From Lactarius indigo (lineage: Eukaryota > Basidiomycota > Agaricomycetes > Russulales > Russulaceae), in the NCBI GenBank assembly GCA_025766275.1, contig JAFKAC010000060.1, positions 248,001 through 312,000 of the forward strand: a stretch of 64,000 nucleotides of DNA, given 5' to 3'. The notes beneath the pieces were generated by a model. It had not been told where the DNA came from. It saw only the letters and a list, made by a program, of their open reading frames with translations, and did no database searches. The position numbers and the translations under genes were made by a program. Of the stretch, positions 10,757 through 22,935 are shown piece after piece. Positions within the stretch are counted from its first letter, which is position 1. Each line of letters starts with the position of its first letter.

Positions 10757-11531
10757 TGTCACGGACGCGCTATTTTTGCCTTATTTTTCCATATTTCTGT
10801 GGATTTATTTGGTAGAAATACGAGTCTCTAAATGTTGTGTTCAAATGTCCAAGTCCTTATCATTAGATGTGATAAGATGGTTAGTCACGTGATGCCAACA
10901 TGTGCACCCACAAGCACGTGACCCTGGGATAGTAACTTCCTTATCAGATGTTACCCCTTAGGTCACCTTCCTCATTAGTAAAGTAGTTTCTCATTGGACG
11001 ATAAGCAGGGAACATTCTAGATAGTTCTAGACTACGTTGTTATAGGGTTGTGACTCGTAGATAAGGACACATCATTGTTCTGTCAGTGTTAGTGACTGTG
11101 CATCAGTCAGCACAATAGATAACGCTATATTTAGACACGACGCGTCAGCGTCTGACTCATTACTATTACAATACCTTTAGTAACAAGGTTCTGTAGTAAT
11201 TCGAACTCAGCCACAGCATAGTATATAAACCCTCATGTAGCATCCTGAGTGGAACCAACTTGTCCTCTTGGTTCTCCACTCAGGTGCGTATTATCCTTTG
11301 TACTCCCTTACTTCTCCAATGTTAACTTGTCCTCTTGGTTCTCCACTCAGTGTGCCACAGCGTGATCACCTTGCCTTTGGACTTGTAGAAAGTCCTCAAG
11401 TGTGCATACTCTCCGTTGTGACTGTATGTTCGGCGCGTGACTTGTCTCCGCGCTAGGCTTGGGTGTGCCACCAGTTCAGTTCGCTTACCTCATCCTTGGT
11501 CTAGTTGTACACGATAAGTCATACCGCTACA
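10757..11531 (+). mobile_element. Solo LTR, 775 bp, TSD GTGAT
   Basis: It starts TGTCACGGAC and ends CCGCTACA, with GTGAT at 10752-10756 and 11532-11536. A TATA box (TATATAAA) near 11221 suggests plus-strand transcription. Inside, a direct repeat of about 26 bp (ACTTGTCCTCTTGGTTCTCC plus CACTCA) occurs at about 11258 and 11327. The end was chosen by the TSD match, so the right boundary is slightly less certain. Confidence 0.72.
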
Positions 11532-11630
11532 GTGATATCATAGTGACATCATAATAAGGATAGAGCTAAAGGGGAACAAAGAAAGATACAAGAACGTGTA
11601 GTACAATGAATAGTCTGGATGTGTCCATAT

Positions 11631-12410
11631 TGTTACGCTTGTACTGGCGTAGTGTCCGACTTGGACGATTCTGCGGGAACACAATGCCCCAGGTCTCCAG
11701 CCAACTTACGGGGGAGGCAAATACAGCCAAGGCGTCCCCTAGTCGACAAAGATACTAGCAGCCTCCTGGTAGATAGGAGCGTTGAGAGGTAGAGAATGAC
11801 AGATAAGAAGGGAAAGGGGGATGAGCAGACAGCCCAGCTCAAAAGATAAAGGGAGAACCACAAACAGCAGGTACAATTCCACAAGATCTCAAGCTAGGGA
11901 ACCGGGGATACAAGCTACCCTACTTATACCCTAGCTATGGTAAGGTTCAAACTCAGAAACCCTAATACAACGATCCTAGGGTGAGTAATCGTACAGTAAG
12001 AGTGTCATCAGGGATGTGTAAGCATACAGTCAGTCAACCAATCAGAACGAGGTATCAGTCATCCTTATCGTAACAGTGTAATTGTCTATGAGTCATCCAC
12101 AGCCAGTATCAGTCATCAGGTACCAAACATCAGTCAGCCAGGCACAAGCTCATCTGGACTCTTCCGGTGCGTTCTAGCCAAGTCACATGCCGGGGTCACG
12201 TGACGGGCATCCTTGATATTGCTTTATCCGGGCCGGTGGAACCTACAATTCTGCTTATCATTGCAGAAGGTCCAATGGAATTGCGGACCGGGGCACTTAT
12301 CTCTTGGTTTATAGCTTATCTCATCCTTTTCTTTGTCATCTTCTTCTTCTTCACATGATTGCGTCCTTCGTATCGCCATTTGCCGAGGTCATGAGGGTAG
12401 AACCATAACA
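11631..12410. mobile_element. Solo LTR, 780 bp, TSD CATAT
   Basis: It starts TGTTACGC and ends ACCATAACA; CATAT is present at 11626-11630 and 12411-12415. An internal TCGTAACA at 12068-12075 could be taken for an end, but it has no matching TSD. No coding remnant is visible. Confidence 0.72.
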
Positions 12411-13241
12411 CATATGATGTCATTGTACATGATGTCATATATACAGAAGTCCAAGATTGTACAGATCAAATCTAATCTTAAGTGGTTCTAATTAATCTAC
12501 AGCAGTCCATATCTGTAAGTCTGGTCCATATGAGCCGCTAAGTGCACGCAGGTCCAAGGGGGTCGCGGAAGTGTAGTTAGATATAGGGGGTACAAAAATC
12601 TCATAAGGCCGATGGGGAAAGGGGGGTAGGTATTTACATAAGCAAGCGCCTATCCAAATATGGTATTACATTCTCGCACCTACTAAATACAGCAATCGGC
12701 TTGGTAATTCACTGCTACCTTTTGCTGTCTGGCCCCAACTCTCCCAGTCTCCCAGCCCGTCCTCAGGCTCTCCATCTTCAGTGCGATCTGGAGTCTTGCC
12801 TCATTTTGACGCTCTCTTCTCTCCACCCCCATCAACTACTCCTTTTCTCTCTCACAGACAATAGTAGACTTTTTCCTTTAGATTTCAGACTTTTGAGTGC
12901 AGTGAGCCTAATCTCTTGTGTTCCCCAACGTGCCCCAATTGCACACGGCCTTAGAGATTCGAACCCAACACGTTCCCAACTCTGGTGGTTACCTCTGTGA
13001 GGTTTCGCACCATGCAGAAGCATGCATGACCATTTGCGACCACCCTCATTCCATGGGCTCTGTAGCCCACCATTTCCGTTCCTGACCTCTCCGCACTTGC
13101 ATGCGGCCCTAGCCCTTGTACAATGAGGCGTACATGATCTCTGTGGGTCCATATACGACAGATCGTGCCCCGCGGAAGCCCGCACAACACCTGGCAATGC
13201 TTCAGACACCACCAAATCTTGCACATGTTGCAAGACCATTT
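12411..13241. other. Intergenic, no gene seen
   Basis: No supported gene. It holds AT-rich sequence near 12412-12480, one arm of a possible old inverted-repeat element (12541-12665) and a short tRNA-like B-box (GGTTCGAATC on the minus strand near 12960) without the rest of a tRNA. Confidence 0.5.
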
Positions 13242-14262
13242 TGTCATGCCTCTGCGGGGGCGTGCGTCGTTCTGTAACAGATCCTGCCTAAGGCAAAGGA
13301 CTCTGAGTCGGATCCCCACTGAGTGGAAGGACTCCTAAGGTCGTCTGTAACAGTTCCTACACTGAGGTAACTGAGTTGGTGGCAATCCCCCTGTCCTAAG
13401 GTGGGAAGGTCCTTCTGTAACAGCCCCTTGTGCTAAGGTGACTGAGTCTGTAGCAATGGATGAGCTCGGTGGCCTAAGTCCGAAGGTCACGTGTCACTGG
13501 GCTGACCAGTAAGACAGGGGAAAGGTAAGAGCGAAGTCAAGGGGAAGCCTGCACAGAGGCTGAGAGGGGAATGACCCAAAGAGGATAAGGGTCAAGGGTC
13601 AGAGGTTCTGGGTCAAGGGCTTGAGTGCTGAGGGGACTGAGGCACTCAAGGAGTCAATGGAGATACAACGCAGATGATTGATTAAGCCAAAGCTAAGGAG
13701 CTAAGGCGCACTACAGGGTTCCTTATATAGTACAGGATTGCGCCTGAGCGCATAGTGCTACTGGTTGCTATAGATAGAATAATGTGCTGGCAAGATGGTG
13801 TCAACATTGTACAAGATGGTGTCATGCCAGCAAGGCAGGAGAAGGGTGAACAAGAATAGCACAGAAGGTGCTAGAACAATCAGATAAAAGGGAAGCATAG
13901 GTTCAAGAAAGGTAACTGCCAAGAAAGGGAATGGATCAGATAAGGACAGAAAAGGAAAAGGTAACAAGGGAGTTCGTGACACATTTCCTCTTCAAACAAT
14001 CTCTTTCATGGTCTGTTAACTGTCCCATTTACCGATTCCATCACCACTTAATGCACTCTTCTCACCCATGCAGTCATGAGTACTAGTAGGAATAGATTAA
14101 TGTATAAATTGTTCTTCACATTTGCTAGATTTGGCTAGAGTAGAATTAGCGCCCTATAGGCGCTGGTAAATAAAAATCTGCTAAGGGTCCACTATACCCC
14201 CCCTATCCCCCTAACTGGGGTATGGGCGCTTAAAATCCCGCGACCCCCTTGCGCAGGTCACT
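12541..14262. repeat. Possible degenerate TIR element
   Basis: The left arm 12541-12665 and the reverse complement of 14140-14262 share, in the same order, AAGTG, AAGGGGGTCGCGG, TAGTTAG, ATAGGGGG and AGCGCCTAT. Both arms read inward, as terminal inverted repeats would. The interior includes the solo LTR 13242-13981 and no transposase. The match is partial and by eye. Confidence 0.35.
13242..13981. mobile_element. Solo LTR, 740 bp, TSD CATTT
   Basis: It starts TGTCATGCC and ends TTCGTGACA, with CATTT at 13237-13241 and 13982-13986. The first part matches the outer gypsy LTR at 9585. It contains three tandem, diverged units that start TCTGTAACAG and contain an ACTGAGT-like core (about 13270, 13348, 13413), which explains part of its extra length over the 414-bp relative. 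Confidence 0.82.
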
Positions 14263-14749
14263 TATCAACACACATAGCTGGTTGACAGGGTGGGGACTTT
14301 GGTTTTCCTTCAATCAAATGCGAGCACCAAACAATGATAGCCAACTCATGTTGATATGAGTCCGAGTCAGTGTGTGGGTACTATGACATTTATCATGCAC
14401 AGCGTCATATCCGTCCCTCCCAGTATGCAGCGTAGTGGAGTCTCATGACGAAATTGACATTGGGTGCCCTATATCACTGTCAACTTGAAATTGATACACT
14501 GGCAAAGACCCGTAGTTCAAATGTCTTCGTTTTCATCCTTTATTACATCCACATGTTGACGTCAGGGTACCAGCGGGAGCAGCGTTACAGTAGTTACATT
14601 ACGGTAAGTCCGGAATCTCGGATCCGACTTGCCTAGAGTATCTCGTTAATACGACAAGGTAGGAATCATCGATCAAGCTTCATATATATGAATCTCGGTT
14701 CTGAAAGTAAGTCGTTGGTACCGATACTACCATCTGTCGTCGCACAACT
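13987..14749. other. Intergenic downstream of DUF6535 gene
   Basis: No supported gene. The right arm of the possible TIR element lies at 14140-14262. The rest would include the 3' untranslated region of the gene ending at 14750. Confidence 0.5.
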
Positions 14750-17738
14750 CTATGAAGCAGCTACATGAGTGCAGGAGCGGGAGATAACATTCATTGCCTC
14801 GACCGCAAACCTACGGTCTCTCAGCCTAGGGGCAAGAGGCTTGCCGAGCTCCTTCATCGCGTCGTCAAAATACGAACCGGACTGCCCCTCCCCCATATTC
14901 CTCAATAACACCAGAAGCTCGTCGGTGATGTACTTTGGGTAACTGCGATTAGAGATGATGCCACGGTCAAAGAAAGCAATGTCGCAGACGAGGTTAAGAA
15001 TAACACGCATTGTCCCGATAGAATCTTTGTGTTGCTTCCAATCGGAGGTGATGGCTCTGAACGTTCCAATATAAAGCGCGGAGTGGGCGTCCTGTGATGA
15101 CGCCAAGGATAATGGTTGCGTGAGAACAAGGAAGAAAAGTTCGACTGAAAACCCGAAGCCACCGCCATCACGGAAATCAAGCAGGCGCAATAGTTGTCGT
15201 TCCATTAGGTCATGTCGTGGATAAATGATCGACCGCTTGCTATTAGCGTCATCCCACAGGGTCCTCAGGCTATTAAGCGTCTCTTGATAGACACTACCAC
15301 CTCGTCGGTTGGTGATGTCGCGTAATTTAGGGACATAGGAGCATAAAAGTCGAAGGCGCTGACGCAGGAACACGAACTGGGGTGTGAACGTTTGTCCTTC
15401 GGCAACTGGATGATTGAAGAACTGGGTTGGCTGTATGAGTTCGGTTTTCTCAAATTCGTCGAAGGATACGCCAGGGAGGTGCGAAATTAACCTAAGCGTG
15501 GCGGAACGGATCAAATTGTTGATCGAGTTGATGGAATTGTCAACGTGCCCCATATTGTCCACTGCAGGAGCGATGCTTTCGACCCTGGAAATATTGGCCT
15601 CGAGATCGCTTGCTAGGACCTCCCTAACTTGTTCTTCCGTCCTTCCCACTTCGCCAGGTTTGAATGCCTTAGTACGCAGTATATTGACGCAAAAATGGCT
15701 CGCCGTCTCGAAATAATTGTCGATCCTCCGGGCATTCTTGAGTGATTTTTCGTCGACACCACCATCGCTTGTTCGCTGGCCGTCGTCTTCTTCTACCCAG
15801 AAACGTGAAAGGTAAGAGATAGCTGAACGCGCAGTCTCTTTGATATTGTGGTCCGAAATTTCTCGAGTGACGACCAGAAGGGATAGGCATGTTCGGCGTA
15901 TGACAAATGTCCCGTCATATCCTGGTGCAGATGGCCCCCGAATCTTCTCGAATTCGACTAGTTCGCAGAGCAACCTTCGAAGGTCTCCAAACGGTTCTAG
16001 TTTGAGATCAGCATACAACACGAGTGACGCCACCGTTTCGACACATCCACGTGCACGCTTGTGCCACAATTCCCCTTTTGCAAATAGGCTGGGATTGTCG
16101 CATGTATCAAGCAGGCGCCGTACACGTTTGAAAAGGTCGTCAATAGTAAGGTCTTTTGCCGCCTGGGATTTGTTGAGCGCCTGCCCTCCATTAGGCGGGT
16201 GAGATATTGACCGGGTCACCACTGGCACCGTGACGTCATGGGGGTTGCTATTTGCGATGCGCATCCCGATAACACGTCCAAGGGGACGAAGGAGGCCGCG
16301 AAGGTGGCTGGTGTGCTGTGGATGTGGGGAATTATGACGCGGTAGAACTGACACCCGAAGGTCTGCATCTGTCTGTGATTCCACTGCAAGGCCATTCGGC
16401 CTGGAACTTGCGTCTTCGTATTCTGATTCGTATTGCTTTACTTCCGAGACCTTTCTCCATACTTCAACGCCCCATTTCGACGTAAAAGTGCCGGGTATAG
16501 CCATCGCAAATGATTCCATCTCGTCGTCCTCAGTACTATTATCGATCAACCATTGGATTGCCTGGACGTCGCGACCCTTGCGTTTGTCGTTCTCTTCCAT
16601 CGCCAGTTGTACCTGCCCTTCGGACATCTTCAGGCTCAGGGTTTTAAGAGCACCACTAGAGGCCCGATCCGAGTAGGTTTTTGGATGTACCTTCCGAATC
16701 ACATACCAGATCAGGCTGGAGAACGGGTTTCGAAATGGGGATTGGGGGTTTATGATGGGAGCAAACATGCTCAAAACGTAAAGCAATCCGCAAATGGCAA
16801 TCGGGACGATAGTGGTGATGGCGACGGTCGTGTGTACAGCGAGGAGCGAGTCGCCGAGACCCAAGAAGAATAAGAAGAGGGAAACGTGGACAAGTCCCGG
16901 CACAGATTCCGCTACCAATGGCATATACCATCCCTCCGCGCCTTCGTAAAGATACTGGCGCAGTCGCGCGCTCTTCAGAGGGTTGCTGTACCGCTTAAAC
17001 ACATGCATGTAGTCCCGTACCCATTGTTGGACGAGCGTTGCGAGGAGTGCAGCAGAAAGGCTGAAAACTAGGCTCATGAACCAGAAAGCGTTGACCCGGA
17101 CATCGGTCGATGTTGGAGAGAAAGCGGGAAAAGGTGGAGGTGGAGTGGATGGGATGGAAACCTGCGGGGCGATAGAGGAGACCTGGTTAGAGATCTGGGC
17201 GAGTAAGGCGATATTCTGTTGCTGGTAGTAGACGATCTGCTGTGTTGGATCGACTTGAAGATCTTGTATCTTATCGATGATAAAAGAAGTGAGGGCAGCG
17301 GAGAATAAACCGGCCTGGATGGCTGTGCATCAGCTCGGGGTTGAAAATGACGACAAAAATAAAACCACGCACAAATAAAAGAACACCGTCCATATCGTCT
17401 TTGAGCGAATGGATTCGGGCTTCGTCGTGGCTCTTTGCTTCCTTCATGTGAAGAGACCACAAGGCGTTGGCGCTGTCATCAAAATCCCCGATCACGCTCC
17501 GCGGCATTTCGGTGGGCATTGGTCGAGTTGTATCGCTGGGATCGTCAGGTTGACGTTTGTCACCTGTTCGTTTACAACACGTTAGACCTTAAATCGATGA
17601 GACACAAAGAAACTCACCAGAATTGGAAGGCCCGCCCTTTTGGGCCTGGGACTGGAACCGAGCTTGACCCTCGCGGTTTGCTTGCGCCACTGGTGCCCCC
17701 GAAGATTTATCATTGCGCCCGGATGTTGGGATGCTCAT
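14750..17738 (-). CDS. DUF6535 multi-pass membrane protein
   Basis: This is a basidiomycete DUF6535-family protein, function unknown, predicted in a membrane. Three exons: 17738-17618, 17563-17373 and 17314-14750. The introns are 54 and 58 nt (GTGAGT..CAG and GTGCGT..CAG), and the model gives 958 residues. Exon 2 carries the pre-membrane signature (ALWSLHMKEAKSHDEARI). The junction DGVLLF/AGLFSAALTSFII forms the first hydrophobic segment (about residues 100-117). Others follow at FWFMSLVFSLSAALLATLVQQW and near LVHVSLFLFFLGL (about 225-245). The long hydrophilic C-terminal region (residues 330-958) has no motif I recognise. The start was taken at MSIPTSGRND; an in-frame ATG at 17819 would add 27 residues. 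It is divergent from tafazzin. The domain call is firm, the start less so. Confidence 0.85.
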
Positions 17739-18825
17739 TTCATGGGCCCCTCTCTGACTATCCTCTATGGACAAAAGGGTGAGTGAAGTGGAGAGCGCGA
17801 GACCCTGAGGAGAGTACAAGGGAAGTGACGATGCATACCTTCACCCTGAGGCCGAGCTTCGAGATCACCCCGAGGGTTGTTTCTTCTCCTGAATTGCCTA
17901 GTCATCCAGTTACAAATTGTGCAGAACGGATAAGATGGGAGAGGGGAAGAGGGTCACAGAGGTCAAGGTCCTACTAAGAACGCATTGTGGTTTTCTCTTT
18001 CTGGATACATTTATGTTCTGGAGTAGACAAACGAAAAACCACCTGGCCGTAGCCACGGCCCACTTGCAAGTAAGAGGACGCAATGTGAAACGGGTCAGCC
18101 AAACCAAAGAAGGATTAATTACTAGTGCACAGCTCGGGTCAGCTAAACCAAAGACACGAAGAGGGATTAATTGCGGTACTTTTGCGTGCCGGAGCGGCTA
18201 GCCGAGATGATCATCATGATAAGGAAGTCAGCAGGAAGCTTGGCAGGAAGGCAGCTTGACAGAGCTGAAAAGATCCCAGCGTGAAGTCTTCCGGAAGATA
18301 TATTCAGCGCCCACAGTTTGGTAGAATAGTGGGCGATGATATGATGTTTCTCCCTGAGGCCGCACTCGACAGTCCTTGAAAAGCGGTGTAGTCGGCGTTG
18401 AAATAGTGACTAATGGAGAGGCATAGGGCCGCGACAGTACTGTAAAGGAGGAGCGAGAGTAAGTTGTTTCTCGACCGCCTTCCAAATGGGGTGGTAACAG
18501 CCGGAGTGGTGAGGATGAAACGGTAGACGAATGAGCCACTACGATAGGTGGTTCTATTCGCGATCTGTCATAGGCGTCTGCTTTGGACTGTTGCTTCTAG
18601 AATGTCACCGCCTGGAGGGGCTAGCCATTATTACAAGTTGTACGGAGTGCGGGTAAGAGGGCAGTAGGTCACAGTGATCAAGGTACTATGATGGGTATTA
18701 TTGTTTACTTCCCTGGGCGCTCCAGAAGCGCTCCAGACTGGTGCATGCTGCCCGGCCCGGGAGCGAGCCAGTTCCCCGGTGTACCCGAGTCTCACTTGTT
18801 TGTGTCGCGCTACGTGCAGCAGCGC
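17739..18825. other. Divergent intergenic region, DUF6535 / tafazzin
   Basis: This holds both upstream regions and no convincing gene. Near 18083-18170 there is an imperfect direct repeat in which GGGTCAGC..AAACCAAAG is followed by GGATTAATT, about 50 bp apart. Open frames here lack family signatures. Confidence 0.5.
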
Positions 18826-20089
18826 ATGCAACAGATTCTCTCCGCGGCAACCGTCGCCGCGATTGGGCTTTCATGCAAAGCATACCTCCACTCAGGACTC
18901 TGTTCCATCTCTGTCTGTGGCCTCCCACACCTTCTCGAGGCCCTGAACAGCCCCGAGAGACAGAACGGGCAGGGTCTGGTCACAGGTGACCGCTTCCTCT
19001 TTCCATACACACGCCGACACTGACCTCATGTATGTACCCGCACACAAAAAGTCTCTAATCATCTCTCCACGTGCGCCGTTCCCATTCCTTCGCTCTCCCG
19101 CACGCGTCCGCAAGGCGGGACCGCCCGCGCTCAACCCACGCTTGCAGGCTCGATGACCCACTCACCTGGGGCATCCTCCCCGCGCGCACCTACCTGCAAT
19201 CCCACATGACGCGGTGGACCCTCGGCGCATCGGACATCATGTTCACCAACCCGTATGGACGCCTGCTTCCTTTTCTCGTCGTGCCCTCATCACTCCTGCA
19301 GCGTCTTTTCCGCATTCTTCAGGAAAGGTCAGGTGCTCGAGACGTTCCGTGGCACAGGCATATACCAGCCCGCGATCGACACCGCGATCGAAAAGCTGCG
19401 CGCAGGCGCGTGGGTGCGTCCGTCCCAAACGTCTACCTTCTCACATTTATATTTTGCCGAATTCGTAGATACACCTCTTCGCAGAGGGGAAGGTATGCCA
19501 GCCTCACACGTACGCGACGGACCTCCAGACGGGACTCGCGCGTCTACGGCGCTTCAAGTGGGGCGTGTATGTCCCCCCCTCGCACCTTCTCCCCCCAAAA
19601 TGAAACTCACTCTCTGACGCCTTACGTTCTCACCACGCCAGCGGCCGCATCGTAATGGAGACCCCGCGTCCTCCCACGATCATCCCCATGTGGATAACCG
19701 GTGCGCTCCTTCTCCGACCTCTTTCTCTTTGTCTCTAAGCGCGCACACACGCAGGCTTTGACAAGCTCATGCCAGAAGGCCGCAACGCGCCGTGGAAATA
19801 CCTCCCGCGCCCTGGCGCGCGCCTGAGCGTGACGTTCGGCGCGCCAGTGCCACCCGCGGCGGTGCACGGTGCGCTCGGTGCGACGAAGCGCTCAAATGTC
19901 GTTCCTGGGGAAGCAGCGGAGGCACAGGAGGCACGGCGACGTGAGGACAGGGAGGTGCGCATCGCGCTCACGGGAGTCGTCCAGCGCGCCGTGGAGGCAC
20001 TTGGGCGCCAGGTGTCGGGGAATCTACTTACTGGCCCAGGGCCCGGGCTACAGCCGCCGCTACCACCACCACTGCAGAAAAAGACTTGA
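18826..20089 (+). CDS. TAZ1: Tafazzin, monolysocardiolipin acyltransferase
   Basis: Tafazzin remodels cardiolipin by transacylation at mitochondrial membranes. Seven exons: 18826-18985, 19052-19070, 19148-19252, 19302-19413, 19469-19566, 19642-19700 and 19755-20089, giving 295 residues. The second exon is only 19 nt and encodes SNHLST, so the catalytic HxxxxD motif (NHLSTLD, about residues 56-62) is assembled across two introns. Further family blocks are LTWGILPARTY, RWTLGASDIMFTNP, FFRKGQVLETFRGTG, the glycerol-phosphate-binding-like HLFAEGKV (134-141), RRFKWGVGRIVME and PMWITGFDKLMPEGR. The start was chosen at MQQILSAATVAAIGLSCK, as in fungal orthologues; the frame is open further upstream. 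It is convergent with the exchanger gene. A truncated copy of its last exon lies at 24765. Confidence 0.93.
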
Positions 20090-22935
20090 AAGAGGCCCCT
20101 CCTTGGTTCATCCGATAAGAACTGTAGATGTGTAGAAAATCTACTGCTTTTTGTCGTACCCGCTGGGCAATTAGACGGGGACTGACGTGACATGCCGTTG
20201 AAGTTTAAAACTAGTAGACCTGAGGCTTGAAGCCTTGGAGCCTGATGTAGACAAGGTGTCTCTGGCGTTTCTCCAAAAGCCCCACTGTATTATGGTGTCG
20301 AGCCCACGTGACAAGAGTCATGGGCCGCTCGAGAAATAAATGCACAAGCGTAAAGTAATAGATGCACAGAACCCATTGCAGGTGCAGTAGGATAATAACG
20401 TAATGTATAATGTACGGGATTGCAACGAATGTAACGTGTAGAACGAGCGCAAAAGGTCCAAATATGTGACTAACGAAAAAAAAAAAAAGGTCGATGGTAA
20501 TTTCTCTCACTGCGCAATGCAACCAGGTGCGGTGGAGCAGCCGCAAGTCAAAACCCAGGGATTCTCTGTTTTAATGAGAATCTTCCACGCCCTCTAAGAG
20601 TGCGGTCGCGATGCTCGTGCACGCGTTCATGATGCCCATATCACTTTGGCCGCTATAGTACCACGCCGAGAGTCCCTGTGTGGCGCATGCACACAGTCAA
20701 CAGTACATTCGATGGGAAAAAAATGGGGGAAGAACGCACGACCATGACGTAGAACGCAACGAGGATGGAGCCCTCTGCCCAGTTAGTCTTGGCATCAGCT
20801 GTGACAGAGTTCACGATGAAGCAGGCGCCAACGAGGAGCATTACTTCGAATAGATCTGAGCGCGTTTTCTTTTTAGTACGGGGAAAGAGGGCTTTTACTT
20901 GGGGTGGCCTACCGAAGAGCATAGACATGGGCTTGTTAGTCCACCAGCCGAGGAGCGTGACAAATGGCATCCAGAAGAGCAGGAACTGGATGCTCACGTC
21001 GATAGAACGTGCCTGGGCAAGACTCTCGCGGCGCGCCGGCTCTAAGTTGCTGCGGAATAACGTCTTCAGCAACTTGTGGGTGAAATAGGTGACGGCGATG
21101 GTAGCGTCTGCGGAGAAAGACACAATCGGGAGGAGGACGATACCGAACCACCTACAAAGAAGAAAAAGGGAACAGGCCCGCGTGGTGAGTATGCAGTGTG
21201 ATCATAAGAGAAAAAAAAAAACGCACTCTTCTTGGATGTAGTCCCATTCGCGCACGAATTCTATGCTTTCAATGAGCTACAAGGGAAGGAGTAGTTGGCA
21301 CAATGTTTGCACGAATGGAAAAGAAGGGGAATGACGCACAAACTCGGCCGTGACACTCATGAGCACCACGGTGATTGCCAGTAAAATGAGACACGCCCAA
21401 GGGTTCACCTCCGGCTCGGTCCCATTATGCTCCTGTTCCTTGGGCAGCACCACCTCCGGGTCGTCATGATGGTGCGTGAACGCGTTATTCGCGCCAGGAG
21501 GGTGGTTCAGGTAGAAAAGCGAACCAACATAGCTGCAAAGCCAATGTCAATATCAGGACTAGAAAACCGAAAGAGGCGCACATGACGAGAAGAATGACAG
21601 CAAAGCCGCGACTGATGCAGAGAAAGTCACCTCTGACTTTGTCAGAAAGGGCGGTGGCAATTTCGGGGCTGTTGTTGTTATTAATATCGGTAGCCGCAAA
21701 GAATGCAGACGGAATGGCGAGCGCCACGACACTGTCAGTGTCATCAGCATCTTGTCGTCCTTGCCCGAGACGAAGAGTGAACCCACCCGACTGTGAGGAG
21801 CGTGTGATTCAACTGAGAGCGGTGAGGATGCAACTTTTGTTCCCGTATATTGGAGCCACCAGTAAAGAACGCGGTACCCGGGACAAGTAGCAGGTGAAGC
21901 AAGACGACGCCTGGGCAGATGGGCTCCTTATGGGATACTGGTCCCATGGCGGGTATCGCAAATCACTCACCGGTAATCGTGGACTGCAGGAGTTTGAGTC
22001 TGTGGCAGCCAGCCAGTCAGTCGTGGTTCCCTAACGCATGTGTAGGTACACTGGATACGTACTCGCATTTTAAAAGAAGGATTATTGCGAGGGCGGCCTC
22101 CACGGCGCTAGGGACCAAATTTCAGCGCATTACTACCGATAAAGTCAAAGCTCGGGAAACTCAGACATACTTGTGCAGTGTAACCATGACCAAGTCGCCT
22201 AGGTCCGTCCCAAGGTACATTGCCATCTGCTCTCCACCCCAGTCGAAGAGCATTCCGAGTGGGACGATGGCAAGGAAAGAGACTGAAATGAATAAATAAA
22301 TCGACTCGAATTTTTTTTTCCCCCATGACATACGTGCAAAAGTGGCGCTATGCCCCCAGTGACCATAGTGGGACGCCCAGGCGAGAGGAATGAAGATGAG
22401 AAACGAGTTGATCCCTGCGTAGTGTACACCGCAAATACAATAAGACAGATGACGAAGACGGAACTTTTCCTGGCCTACAGGAAACGAAGAATATGGCTCT
22501 GGCACTATCCCACCAGCCCACCTTGCGTCTGTCCTTCCACGAGAAACGTTGCCGAAAGCGGCACGAGGAGGGGAGGAGAGGGGAGTTGCCGACAGTGTGT
22601 GCCCGTGACAGCATTTCCTTGTCGGGGATGGACCCTTGGGAAGCCATGATAAGAACTGGGCTTAATGTGTGTTAGATGCTCAAATCGAGCTCCAACGTCC
22701 AGAGGAAGTGGGTGGGTGGGGTTGTGTGATGGCGAACGAAGAGATAATTTGTATGATTGACGAGCGTCTCGAATTTGTTTTCTGTAGACAGTTATCTGCC
22801 AAGACGGAACCAAGACCGGATCTGTCCACAGCGCGCTGATAGCGCGAATGTTTTTTAAAAATAAAAATAAAAAGACACATTGATAGCGTTGCCTCGAAAA
22901 GGGCGATACGTAGCAAAAGTTAAAGTGAATCAAAT
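19751..22935. repeat. Segmental duplication, unit A
   Basis: Unit A covers the last tafazzin exon, the intergenic spacer, the whole exchanger gene and its upstream region. Unit B (24766-28080) repeats this order and orientation. Shared spacers include TCCGATAAGAACTGTAGATG at about 20111 and 25266, and the upstream regions share CGAGCTCCAACGTCCAG. The boundaries are approximate. Confidence 0.85.
20571..22647 (-). CDS. Ca2+/H+ exchanger-like cation antiporter, copy 1
   Basis: This is a VCX1/CAX-like cation/proton exchanger, a multi-pass protein expected in the vacuolar or another internal membrane. I trace about 12 exons from the ATG at 22647 (MASQGSIPDKEM) to the TAA at 20571-20573, with frame held at every junction, giving about 470 residues. 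Seen in order: WINSFLIFIPLAWASH, LSFLAIVPLGMLFDWGGEQ, the first acidic helix HNAVEAALAIILLLKCE, LLLVPGTAFFTGG, SRGFAVILLVIYVGSLFY, an acidic linker, NPWACLILLAITVVLMSVTAEF, WFGIVLLPIVSFSADATIAV, DVSIQFLLFWMPFVTLLGWW and NWAEGSILVAFYVMV. The second repeat has SFSADA where canonical CAX proteins have GNAAEH. It is convergent with tafazzin. Transport substrate and direction cannot be read from sequence. Confidence 0.87.

Noticed and set aside
11631..12075. Shorter LTR ending TCGTAACA
   Set aside because: Flanking 5-mers do not match, whereas the end at 12410 gives a perfect CATAT duplication.
12951..13010. tRNA or tRNA-derived SINE on the minus strand
   Set aside because: Only a B-box-like GGTTCGAATC is present; no cloverleaf, and the nearest A-box-like sequence is too close.
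18688..18825. N-terminal extension of tafazzin
   Set aside because: The frame is open upstream but the extra sequence is not family-like, and the ATG at 18826 gives the usual N-terminus.
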